A DNA stretch of 64,000 bases from Alkalicoccus chagannorensis DSM 18086 (GTDB lineage: Bacteria; Bacillota; Bacilli; Bacillales; Salisediminibacteriaceae), in assembly GCF_000429725.1 (NCBI RefSeq), contig NZ_AUCK01000025.1:1-64000 (forward strand). The letters run 5' to 3'. Numbering within the stretch: the first letter of the stretch is position 1; the number at the start of each line of letters is the position of its first letter. Shown one piece after another: positions 17,927 to 25,311 of the stretch. The translations under genes were made by a program, and so were the position numbers. Below the pieces are notes generated by a model that was not told the origin of the DNA, searched no databases, and was given only the letters and a program-made list of their open reading frames with translations.

Positions 17927-18639
17927 TCAAAAAACAGCTTCAATACAAGCGTCGCGGCCGTGTAGCCGAACGAAGCGATCACAAACGTCGGCAGGTGAGC
18001 ATCATCTTCGGAGGGCAGCTCGTTCTTGATGACGTTGAACATGATGGCGCCGGAAATGAACGCAAAAACGATGGCCAGTACAACCGCATTGTGCGGGGTC
18101 AGAATCGCAAACAAAAACCCGGTGAAGATCCCGGAAGGAAGAAGGAAGCGGCCGTACTGCCGGTATTTTTCCTCGTTTTCGCGGTACATGTCGTGGGCTA
18201 CCGCCATAAAATGAAGACCGACAGCAGTGCTGTAGAAAATAAGCTGCGGCAGGGACTGATCAGCTGCAAACATAATGTAGGAAATGAGGCCGTTATACAT
18301 AAAGAACAACAGGGCCTGCACGAAGAAGAACCGGTCTTTGATCGTCGCCCCTCGACGGTGACGGTACCGCTCTGCCAGTTTGTTCATGACGTAGAAAACG
18401 ACAATGCCGATCAGGCCGAAAAAGTAGAGCTCGGACTCCATCGCGAGTTCAAACGCCGTCTCTCCGAACTCATCCTGTTCATGATGAAGCGAAGGCAGAA
18501 TGTAAACAAAAATATACGAGACGGCAATCCCTCCGGCGAGCGACATCCAGCGGACTTTACTCAAAGAAGAACTGGAAATGATTTTATTGGCGAACACTTG
18601 AATAATAATGAAGAAGGCTACAACAATCCATACTGCCAC
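17920..18639 (-). CDS. Multi-pass membrane protein of unknown function
   Basis: This protein of about 239 aa has seven or eight hydrophobic helices. The segment YILPSLHHEQDEF and a last-helix segment FISGAIMFNVIKNELP faintly recall ZIP metal transporters, but the match is too weak to name it. The GTG at 18639 is preferred because AAGGCGGG lies 7 nt upstream and the protein then begins with a membrane helix. An upstream in-frame ATG at 18828 would add about 60 hydrophilic residues that run through repeat-like DNA. It converges on the cob operon and shares its terminator. Confidence 0.65.
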   Translation of the reverse strand: MAVWIVVAFFIIIQVFANKIISSSSLSKVRWMSLAGGIAVSYIFVYILPSLHHEQDEFGETAFELAMESELYFFGLIGIVVFYVMNKLAERYRHRRGATIKDRFFFVQALLFFMYNGLISYIMFAADQSLPQLIFYSTAVGLHFMAVAHDMYRENEEKYRQYGRFLLPSGIFTGFLFAILTPHNAVVLAIVFAFISGAIMFNVIKNELPSEDDAHLPTFVIASFGYTAATLVLKLFFDW

Positions 18640-19047
18640 TGACAATCCCGCCTTTAATCCCGGCTCTGTGAAAGCTCCGTGTTGTGTTGAGTGGTACAAG
18701 CATACGTGTGTATCCAGGAATCTCAAAAAAGTGATGCTGCGATACGGTTCTTTTGGGCGTATAAGGTGATATACGTTTTCATCGAAGGAGACGACGTCTA
18801 AACCTGCGGCAGGCGCCGTTCCGATCAACGCTGTTGGTCAAAAGAAAGAGACAGTGGATGCGGCAGACGCTGATGGAAGCGGCGTATACTCCTTCGTCCA
18901 CTCTCTCTATCATCAATCTTCATTCAGTTTACTAAAAAAGATGGCCGATGCACAGTGCAGGCACCTTCTGATAATATTCGCTCGCCTCAGCTGGTACCGG
19001 TCGTGTAGAATAAAACTAGACGAAGAAAGCGGAAGGGAGGGACCGGG
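18640..19047. other. Intergenic region with a degenerate family A repeat
   Basis: No gene is supported. Positions about 18758-18840 resemble a decayed family A repeat (GTATAAGGTGATATACG, TTTTCAT, then GGCGCCGTTCCGATCAA). A TAGAAT hexamer near 19005 could be a -10 for the small gene at 19048. Confidence 0.4.
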
Positions 19048-19215
19048 ATGCTGAACTATGTGCTGCTTGTCCTGATTTTCTGGCTCATCCTTTTCGCACT
19101 GCTGAGGGCGATGGTGTTCGTCACGAAGCGACCGTGGGAGAAGGATCTGCTTTTGACTTTTTTTCAAGCCGTGATTCTGACGGTGCTGTGGCTGATCTTA
19201 GCGGCAAACGCCTGA
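19048..19215 (+). CDS. Small two-helix membrane protein
   Basis: A 55-aa open frame begins with ATG preceded by GGGAGGG at about 7 nt. It encodes two hydrophobic helices (about residues 3-24 and 36-53) separated by a short basic loop with RPWEKD. The family is not recognised. The good ribosome site, helix pattern and independent position upstream of luxS argue that it is real. Confidence 0.6.
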   Translation: MLNYVLLVLIFWLILFALLRAMVFVTKRPWEKDLLLTFFQAVILTVLWLILAANA

Positions 19216-19240
19216 AGGGCGACGCTGTCAGGCCGTGTGC

Positions 19241-19270
19241 TTTCAGCGGAAGGACGGCCCATGTTATGAT
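19241..19270 (+). promoter_or_regulatory. Candidate luxS promoter
   Basis: TGTTATGAT forms an extended -10 (TATGAT at 19265-19270), and a weak -35 (TTTCAG at 19241-19246) lies 18 bp upstream. The -10 is about 37 bp before the luxS ATG. Confidence 0.4.
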
Positions 19271-19306
19271 GATTTGTAGAAACGGACGAAGGAAAGGAGT
19301 GCTTGT

Positions 19307-19768
19307 ATGGCACAAAAAATGAACGTCGAGAGCTTTAATCTGGATCACACGAAGGTGGATGCACCATATATCCGCCTCGCTGGAAAAGTAGAAGGGACCG
19401 AAGATACTATCTACAAGTATGACCTCCGCTTCTGTCAGCCGAACCAGAACCACATGGATATGCCGGGGCTGCATTCCCTGGAACACATGCTGGCTGAATT
19501 CAGCCGCAATCATCACGACCGGATTGTGGATGTATCCCCGATGGGCTGTCAGACCGGGTTTTACCTCAGCATCTTCAATGATGACGACTATGAAGCGGTG
19601 CTCGACCTCGTCGAAAAGACCCTGCAGGATGTAATGGAAGCAGACGAAGTACCCGCGTGCAACGAACTGCAGTGCGGCTGGGCAGCGTCCCATTCCTTAG
19701 AAGGGGCAAAAGCCATTGCTTCTGACATGCTGTCGCACCGGCAGGAATGGACGAAGGTTTTTCAATAA
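19307..19768 (+). CDS. S-ribosylhomocysteine lyase LuxS
   Basis: LuxS cleaves S-ribosylhomocysteine to homocysteine and the AI-2 precursor, linking the activated methyl cycle to signalling. The protein has 153 aa. The metal ligands are His56 and His60 in HSLEH and Cys123 in ELQCGW; Glu59 and Cys81 are the catalytic residues. GAAAGGAG precedes the ATG. It is monocistronic. The homocysteine it makes can be remethylated by the MetF/MetH pair at 48-54 kb. Confidence 0.97.
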   Translation: MAQKMNVESFNLDHTKVDAPYIRLAGKVEGTEDTIYKYDLRFCQPNQNHMDMPGLHSLEHMLAEFSRNHHDRIVDVSPMGCQTGFYLSIFNDDDYEAVLDLVEKTLQDVMEADEVPACNELQCGWAASHSLEGAKAIASDMLSHRQEWTKVFQ

Positions 19769-20436
19769 ACGTATCGAGGCACGTCTGTTGATTAACAAAC
19801 ATCATCCAAATACTATTTGTTATTTTTTCTATAAAACAACAGAAAGAGCTTCTTATTTGGAATACGGAGAGACGCTCTGCTTCCGCCGGGCGCTTTCCGG
19901 AGGGGACGGCCGGTCTGCCTCCGGCAGCCGGATCTTCGAATCGTCCTGATCCTCCCGGAGTCCCCGGCTTCGCGCCGCTCTTATTTAAAGGCTTTGTTAA
20001 AGCCTAGTGTTGTTATAACAAAAGTACGCCTGCGGCTCTTTTTTCTTCGCTTGCCCCGGCCTTCTTCGGGGGAAGCTGAAAGCTTTCTCCACGGCAGGTG
20101 AAGAAAGAAATACCGCAGCCGCTGCACCCAATACCTATTTCCCTGATAAATGGCTGATCAACAAACGTGGTATCGAGGGTTTCTATGGAGCACCTGCTGC
20201 AGCCTCGCAGGTGGATACAAGTATGCACGCGCCGGTAGGGTCTACTCTGCCGCGTGCTTGTTTATCATCCGAGCGTGACACACAAGTGACATCTGCAGAC
20301 AGGCAGAGGCCTGTGCCGGCGGTTAGGGCTGGTTCCTGATGCAGGCAGAAGATCGTAAAGAGACGGACAGCAGACCTGCTTAATCACGATAAAAAGAGGG
20401 AAAGGAGAGAGAGACGAGGCGGAAGGACGTGAAGGA
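19769..20436. other. Repeat-rich intergenic region
   Basis: No gene is supported. A weak A/T hairpin (TAACAAA/TTTGTTA, 19793-19822) followed by six T may end luxS. Positions 19868-19985 hold a GC-rich palindromic repeat of the CGCTTTCCGG type. Positions 19986-20115 hold a family C copy. A hairpin with GCACGCG and CGCGTGC arms lies at 20223-20255. Confidence 0.5.
19868..20115. repeat. Intergenic repeats of the Bacillaceae palindrome type (family C copy 2)
   Basis: The left part has TTCCGCCGGGCGCTTTCCGG with complementary CCCCGGCTTCGCGCC further on. The right part begins TTTGTTAAAGCCTAGTGTTG and runs into ACGCCTGCGG at 20026-20035. The right part closely matches 54022-54060, including about 35 bp upstream of ACGCCTGCGG. 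Such repeats are familiar from other Bacillaceae genomes by recollection. Confidence 0.6.
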
Positions 20437-21423
20437 ATGACAGCGAAGAAAAATACAGTTTTAGGTATTATCATCAGTATCATATGGTTTTTGACGGCGG
20501 ATGTGACGATCGTCCAGATCGCGCTTGGCCTTTCCTTCCTCGTGCTCATTCCGCTGCTGCTGCATATTGCCGTACCGAAATGGTCGAATACTCGTCCTGA
20601 AAAACTGCTCACCTGGCTGTCTACCCGTTCGTTCATCATGGGGATTTTCGGGCTTGCCGCGATCACGTTGGACCAAGTCGTCCTATCGGTGACGGCGGCG
20701 TTCGTCTGGTTCGTGTTTACGATCTTCGTCGCCTGGTGCGGGGTCAACCGAGTCCGTCTGCGGGGGCTCTATCCTGCGGAGGAAACGATTATCGATGTCG
20801 GGCTCATTTTTCTCGGTGTCGGCGGGTTCTGGCTCGTCTTATCCGAAGGAGGCATCGACCGGCTTCTGCCGTATGATGAAGTGACGATGCAGCTGACGGC
20901 CGTCCACTATCATTATTCTGCGGCTGTTATACCTATACTTACCGGAGCCTTCGGCAGACTGCTCGTCACCGTCCGGCAGGATACGGGCCGTGCGTATCGT
21001 CTGCTGGCGATCGGAACGGCCTGCGGTTCCCCATTGATTGCTCTCGGAGTGATTCAGGGACCGCCGCTGGAACTTGTCTACGTAGGGATCTATTCCATTC
21101 TGCTCTACTGGCTCTGCATCTGGTGGCTGGTGTTTATTCCGAATATGACCGCGAGGGTGCGGATCTGCATTCTGCTTGCCTCCGCTTCGCTGATGATCTC
21201 TATGGGCGTGAGCGTGCTTTATGCCTGGGGAGCTACCTTTGGGAATCCACTTGTGAATTTGGCCGACATGTTCTTCTGGCATGGAGCGGTGAACGCGCTG
21301 GGCTTTTCTCTCTTCGGTGTACTCGGCTGGTATTTGTTCGGCTCGCTGCCAAAACGGCAGCGGATTGGGGATCAGGTGGCGGCCCCTGTAACAGAAAAAC
21401 CGAAAGCAAAGGAGCACAAGTGA
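20437..21423 (+). CDS. YndJ-like multi-pass membrane protein
   Basis: This 328-aa protein has nine or ten hydrophobic helices and a short basic tail. The segment TAVHYHYSAAVIPILTGAFG and the late helix WHGAVNALGFSLFGVLGW match the YndJ family of Bacillus, whose function is unknown. The ATG has GAAGGA 9 nt upstream. The stop is followed after 1 bp by the next gene, so the two probably share a transcript. Confidence 0.8.
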   Translation: MTAKKNTVLGIIISIIWFLTADVTIVQIALGLSFLVLIPLLLHIAVPKWSNTRPEKLLTWLSTRSFIMGIFGLAAITLDQVVLSVTAAFVWFVFTIFVAWCGVNRVRLRGLYPAEETIIDVGLIFLGVGGFWLVLSEGGIDRLLPYDEVTMQLTAVHYHYSAAVIPILTGAFGRLLVTVRQDTGRAYRLLAIGTACGSPLIALGVIQGPPLELVYVGIYSILLYWLCIWWLVFIPNMTARVRICILLASASLMISMGVSVLYAWGATFGNPLVNLADMFFWHGAVNALGFSLFGVLGWYLFGSLPKRQRIGDQVAAPVTEKPKAKEHK

Positions 21424-21424
21424 C

Positions 21425-21991
21425 ATGACGCAGCGATTGATTATCGGCATTTCCGGTTCCACAGGACCGATCTACGGCATCCGGCTGCTGGAAGTGCTGC
21501 AGCAGATGCCCGATATCGAGACCCACTTAATATTAAGTACGTGGGGAGAAAAAACGATTCAGATTGAAACAGACTATCGGGTCGAAGACGTAAAAAACAT
21601 GGCTGACTATCTGCATCCTGCACAGAATATGGCGGCCGCCGTTTCAAGCGGCTCCTTCAAAACGGATGGCATGATCATAGCCCCGTGCAGCATGAAGACG
21701 CTGAGCGCCATGGCACATGGCTATACGGACAATTTAATTTCAAGGGCGGCCGATGTCGTGCTGAAAGAAAAGCGGCGGCTGCTCATTATGCCGCGGGAAG
21801 CGCCGCTGCACGACATTCATCTCGAGAATATGCTCAAGCTTTCCAGAATGGGGGCGGTGATTATGCCGCCGATGCCGGCGTTTTATCAAAAGCCCACTTC
21901 CATCATGGATATTGTCGATCATACGACGGCGCGGGCGTTGGATCAGTTCGACATTGATCATCAGCTTTCGTCACGGTGGCTGGAAAAATAG
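21425..21991 (+). CDS. UbiX/Pad-type flavin prenyltransferase
   Basis: This protein of 188 aa matches the flavin prenyltransferase family that makes prenylated FMN for UbiD-type decarboxylases. It has IIGISGSTGPIYGIRLLE at the N-terminus, APCSMKTLSAMAHG and the LLIMPREAPLHDIHLENM segment. No UbiD partner is in the window. It is the second gene after yndJ-like and is closed by a strong terminator. Confidence 0.9.
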   Translation: MTQRLIIGISGSTGPIYGIRLLEVLQQMPDIETHLILSTWGEKTIQIETDYRVEDVKNMADYLHPAQNMAAAVSSGSFKTDGMIIAPCSMKTLSAMAHGYTDNLISRAADVVLKEKRRLLIMPREAPLHDIHLENMLKLSRMGAVIMPPMPAFYQKPTSIMDIVDHTTARALDQFDIDHQLSSRWLEK

Positions 21992-21997
21992 AGGCGG

Positions 21998-22034
21998 AAA
22001 AGTCCCGATCGAAGCAGGAGATCGGGACTTTTTG
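21998..22034 (+). terminator. Terminator after the UbiX-like gene
   Basis: AAAGTCCCGATC and GATCGGGACTTTTT form a 12-bp stem with a T-tract, 7 bp after the stop codon. Confidence 0.9.
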
Positions 22035-22086
22035 TATAAAGAGTACCATGAAGCAACCATTCTACTACTAGAAAGGCGGAATCACG

Positions 22087-23493
22087 ATGTCGATCAAGGA
22101 TACGCAAGCGTTGATTGAAGATATGATGCAGCGGCTTTACGAGGATGATTCTTTTCTCCCGGAGGAGTCGGGACAGACGAGAAAGCAGTTCTTTCAATCC
22201 AGTACCGAAATTCTTACCACGTCGGATAAGATTATCAAAAGCTCGATCCGCGTCTCGCGGGACAATCGGGAAATTGAACGAATTCCTGCCTATCGGGTGC
22301 AGCACAATAACATCGCCGGATTTTATAAAGGTGGTATCCGCTTCAGCGAGTTAGTGAGCGAAGAAGAAGTGGAAAATCTGGCCGTCCTGATGACGCTGAA
22401 GAACGCACTGCATGAACTGCCTTACGGTGGAGCAAAGGGCGGCGTGCTCGTGCAGCCGAAAGATTACTCCGTCCGCGAATTGAATATGATTTCCAAAAAG
22501 TATGTCCAGCGGTTTACGACGGACATCGGACCGACACACGATATTCCTGCGCCTGATATGGGAACGAATGAACAGACGATGGACTGGATGACGGGAGAGT
22601 ACAAAACGATCAATCCCGGCAGGAACTATCTCGGTGCTTTCACGGGAAAGAGTGTCGCCAACGGGGGAGCAAAAGGACGCAGAGAAGCGACGGGCCGCGG
22701 CGTTTACCATTCCTATGAGTGGCTGGTGGATGACTGGGCGCGTGGGCATACGAAGGAAGAGAGCATTCCAGAAGGACCGCACCGGATGCAGGCTGCCCAC
22801 CTCCGGAAGCTCGTCGAGAAGGCAGATAAGAAAGAGCCGATTCGTATAGCGGTGCAGGGATTCGGAAACGTCGGAAGTGTCGCCGCGGAAATGGCCTACC
22901 ACTCGCAGAGACTGCTGCACTGCGTAACAGCGGTGAGCGACCACGGCGTCACGCTCTATCACCGCGAAGGACTGGATATCCCATCGCTTGTCTCTTACCA
23001 GCATACGCACCACCAGCTGCCCTCGACCGAAGAGGAGCTTCAGGAAGCCGGGGTCGAGGCAGAGATCTTCCGTCCGGAGCATATCGTGACGATGGATGTG
23101 AATGTGCTGATTTTTGCCGCGGTGGAAGATCAGGTCCTGGACCACAACAAAGAAGAGGTCAAAGCAGATGTTCTCGTAGAAGGAGCGAACGCACCGATTG
23201 ATGGAGCAGCAGACCGCTGGCTGCATGAGAACGGCAAAGTCGTCATCCCGGATATTCTGGCGAATGCCGGAGGTGTACTCGTCTCGTACCTCGAGTGGAA
23301 ACAGGACCGGATCACGCAGCTATTTACAGAAGAGGAAGTACTGGCTGATATGGAACGGCAGATGGAGCAGAGCTGTGAGAAAGTATTCGGCAGCTACTTT
23401 GGTGAAGGGCTCTCCTCGATCCGAAATACTTGCTACATCGAGGCACTGAAACGACTGTTTACGCTTCTTTACCGCCATGGCAAGTTGTTTTAA
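22087..23493 (+). CDS. Glu/Leu/Phe/Val dehydrogenase family protein, probable glutamate dehydrogenase
   Basis: This 468-aa enzyme interconverts an amino acid, most likely glutamate, with its 2-oxoacid and ammonia using NAD(P). The substrate-binding segment FYKGGIRF and the catalytic-lysine motif PYGGAKGG (Lys117) are intact. The nucleotide-binding motif is QGFGNVGS. It is somewhat longer than typical bacterial enzymes, with an extra charged stretch (about 225-255). AAAGGCGG precedes the ATG. Its TAA stop overlaps the stop of the converging gene. Leucine or phenylalanine specificity cannot be excluded. Confidence 0.88.
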   Translation: MSIKDTQALIEDMMQRLYEDDSFLPEESGQTRKQFFQSSTEILTTSDKIIKSSIRVSRDNREIERIPAYRVQHNNIAGFYKGGIRFSELVSEEEVENLAVLMTLKNALHELPYGGAKGGVLVQPKDYSVRELNMISKKYVQRFTTDIGPTHDIPAPDMGTNEQTMDWMTGEYKTINPGRNYLGAFTGKSVANGGAKGRREATGRGVYHSYEWLVDDWARGHTKEESIPEGPHRMQAAHLRKLVEKADKKEPIRIAVQGFGNVGSVAAEMAYHSQRLLHCVTAVSDHGVTLYHREGLDIPSLVSYQHTHHQLPSTEEELQEAGVEAEIFRPEHIVTMDVNVLIFAAVEDQVLDHNKEEVKADVLVEGANAPIDGAADRWLHENGKVVIPDILANAGGVLVSYLEWKQDRITQLFTEEEVLADMERQMEQSCEKVFGSYFGEGLSSIRNTCYIEALKRLFTLLYRHGKLF

Positions 23494-23897
23494 CGCAGGT
23501 GCGGGGAGTCAGCATCCGGCTGGATGCATTCAATGAGGTTCCCGTCCGGATCTTCGAGCCACAGCTGCCAATTCTTCCCGATACCTCGTTTCGGCCCGGC
23601 TTTTATCGGCCAGCCGGAGGCGTCCAGCTGCTGCTTGATGCTCTCGATGTCCTCTGCAAGAAGACAGAGATGATGCGGGCCGATTTCGCCTTCGCGGCGG
23701 CGGTGCCGGACGCTGCCGCCGTGGAAGAGTTCAATATACTGCTGGGGGCCTGTGCGGATGTATTCAATCCAGGGGCTCCCATCCTCTGCCGGCACACTGA
23801 AAGCGTGATCCAGCTGCAGAACTTCGGTATAAAATTGAATGGACGCAGCCATGTCTCCGCTCGTAAAAGCCGTGTGGGCCGTTCCGATAATGCTCAT
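23490..23897 (-). CDS. VOC-family (glyoxalase-like) protein
   Basis: This 135-aa protein carries one vicinal-oxygen-chelate domain. It has GTAHTAFTSGDMAASIQFYTE at the start, a central GPHHLCLLAEDI and a terminal LWLEDPDGNLIE. These are the usual metal-binding positions for lyases, dioxygenases or resistance proteins of this fold. The substrate is unknown. AGGAGG lies upstream of the ATG at 23897. Its stop codon overlaps the glutamate dehydrogenase stop in opposite orientation. Confidence 0.85.
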   Translation of the reverse strand: MSIIGTAHTAFTSGDMAASIQFYTEVLQLDHAFSVPAEDGSPWIEYIRTGPQQYIELFHGGSVRHRRREGEIGPHHLCLLAEDIESIKQQLDASGWPIKAGPKRGIGKNWQLWLEDPDGNLIECIQPDADSPHLR

Positions 23898-24088
23898 AGT
23901 CGGTGTCCTCCTTTGACTGGATATACTGCCACAGACGGGCGGCGCTCCATTGGTACGGAAGCCGGAGCCCCCCTGCTGTGGGATGTCTTACATTATAGAA
24001 AACAGCAGGGCCTTCCTGCAAGGGCGTTTGCCGTAGGCAGATTCTGGGTATAAGAATTGGAGAGTATGAAAGAGAGAGGTGGAGCAGG

Positions 24089-24169
24089 ATGGCGAAACTC
24101 AGAAAAATTGTCGTAGTCATTCAACTAGTCGTTGTAGCATGGCAGCTGATTCAGCGGCTGCGCCGATAA
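24089..24169 (+). CDS. Possible 26-aa membrane microprotein
   Basis: GAGGTGGAGCAGG precedes an ATG that opens a 26-codon frame. The peptide starts MAKLRK, continues with a hydrophobic run (IVVVIQLVVVAWQLI) and ends QRLRR, which is the pattern of a single-helix membrane peptide with basic ends. It ends 24 bp before the next gene. Coding status is uncertain because of its size. Confidence 0.4.
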   Translation: MAKLRKIVVVIQLVVVAWQLIQRLRR

Positions 24170-24192
24170 TATCCTGAAGGAGGAATCGATGA

Positions 24193-24705
24193 ATGAGCCG
24201 CATTGCATGTGTGATGACCAATATGTTTGAGGATTCAGAGTATACGTCCCCGCTGGAAGCGTTCGAAAAAGAGGGACATACGGTGACCGTGATTGAAAAA
24301 GAGAAAGGGAAAAAAGTGACCGGCAAAAATGGGGAAGCAGAAGTAGAAACGGATATGGGTATTGATGATGCCGATCCAGCTTCCTTTGATGCCCTGTTCA
24401 TTCCTGGTGGATTCTCACCGGATATTCTGCGGGCAGATGACCGCTTTGTCGCCTTCTCCAAGCATTTTGTCCTTCATGACAAGCCGATTTTTGCTATCTG
24501 TCACGGCCCGCAGCTGCTGATTACAGCAGACGTGCTGTATGGACGGAAAATGACCGGGTTTGTTTCCATCCAGGTGGACCTGCGTCATGCAGGAGCTGTT
24601 GTGTTTGATGAAGAAGTAGTCGTCGATCACGGCCTCGTCACGAGCCGGACACCTCATGATCTGGACGCATTCAACCGCGAGAGCGTGAAGCAGCTGAAGG
24701 CCTGA
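24193..24705 (+). CDS. DJ-1/PfpI family protein (YfkM-like)
   Basis: This 170-aa protein belongs to the class I glutamine-amidotransferase-like PfpI/DJ-1 family. The nucleophile elbow is AICHGPQLL (Cys near 101), preceded by the ALFIPGGFSPD loop. Members act as deglycases, chaperones or stress proteins; the exact activity is not evident. GGAGG lies upstream of the ATG. It may be co-transcribed with the 26-aa frame. Confidence 0.9.
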   Translation: MSRIACVMTNMFEDSEYTSPLEAFEKEGHTVTVIEKEKGKKVTGKNGEAEVETDMGIDDADPASFDALFIPGGFSPDILRADDRFVAFSKHFVLHDKPIFAICHGPQLLITADVLYGRKMTGFVSIQVDLRHAGAVVFDEEVVVDHGLVTSRTPHDLDAFNRESVKQLKA

Positions 24706-24836
24706 TCCCTCAATCTGTTCTGACGGAAACGAACGGAGCGTTCCATGAAAAGGCAGCCTTTCCAGCGGAACAAGCAGGCAGGGAGAAAGAGACGGCAGGC
24801 ACGTCCGAATGAGCAAGGAGCCTGTACAAGGAAAAA

Positions 24837-24883
24837 AAGAAGCCGATCGGAAGACGTGTTCTTCGCTGATCGGCTTCTTTTTT
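24837..24883. terminator. Bidirectional terminator after the PfpI-like gene
   Basis: AAGAAGCCGATC and GATCGGCTTCTT form a 12-bp stem, with A-runs before and T-runs after it on both strands. Confidence 0.9.
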
Positions 24884-24888
24884 CGCAT

Positions 24889-25029
24889 GATAGGACTGTA
24901 TAAGTTTTCATACAGTGTGACGGCGGCTCCATGCGCTGTTCGGGAAGAAACAAAGAACGTTTTCTTCCCTAAAAAAGCCTGCAGCGACTCCGCACGCCAT
25001 TCCAACCAAAAGGCGCTTTGCGCTTTTGA
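24889..25029. repeat. Family A structured repeat, copy A2
   Basis: It starts GATAGGACTGTATAAG and continues with TTTTCATACAG and GTGACGGCGGC. A hairpin GGGAAGAAA/TTTCTTCCC occupies 24942-24950 and 24961-24969, followed by GCCTGCAGCGAC and a 3' hairpin CAAAAGGCGC/GCGCTTTTG. It lines up end to end with copy A6 at 53792-53930. Confidence 0.75.
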
Positions 25030-25179
25030 TCTAAACGTCAAACAACACGTACAAAAATAAGACGCTATGCCTGTCGAAGTCGCCGCCTTCTGCTCGGTCA
25101 CACCAAAAAGCGTAGACCTTCCTCTTTTTTCAAGAGCGGCATAGGGTCAATCGGCCGCCGGTGACGCTTATTTTGAAGT

Positions 25180-25300
25180 ATAGGAATATACACGTTTTCA
25201 TACAGGAAGACGACGGCATCATGCGCTGCACGGAAAAACAGACGGAGGCGTGTTCCGTCCTTTTCTGCTCTGAGGGAACCGGGCAGCAGGCGTGTCCCGC
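25180..25300. repeat. Family A repeat, diverged copy A3
   Basis: TATAGGAATATACACG and TTTTCATACAG match the head of copies A2 and A6, followed by GACGACGGCATCATGCGCTGC. The central stem is replaced by a GACGGA/TCCGTC pair, and the 3' part is diverged. Confidence 0.55.
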
Positions 25301-25311
25301 CTCAGGCTCGC

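Larger units (their letters stand above)
24706..25311. other. Repeat cluster between pfpI-like and ipdC-like genes
   Basis: No gene is supported. The stretch holds a strong terminator (24837-24883), family A copy A2 (24889-25029), a segment bounded by inverted AAAATAAG/CTTATTTT ends (25054-25174) and a diverged family A copy A3 (25180-25300). Three repeat units in 420 bp make this the densest repeat patch of the window. Confidence 0.6.
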
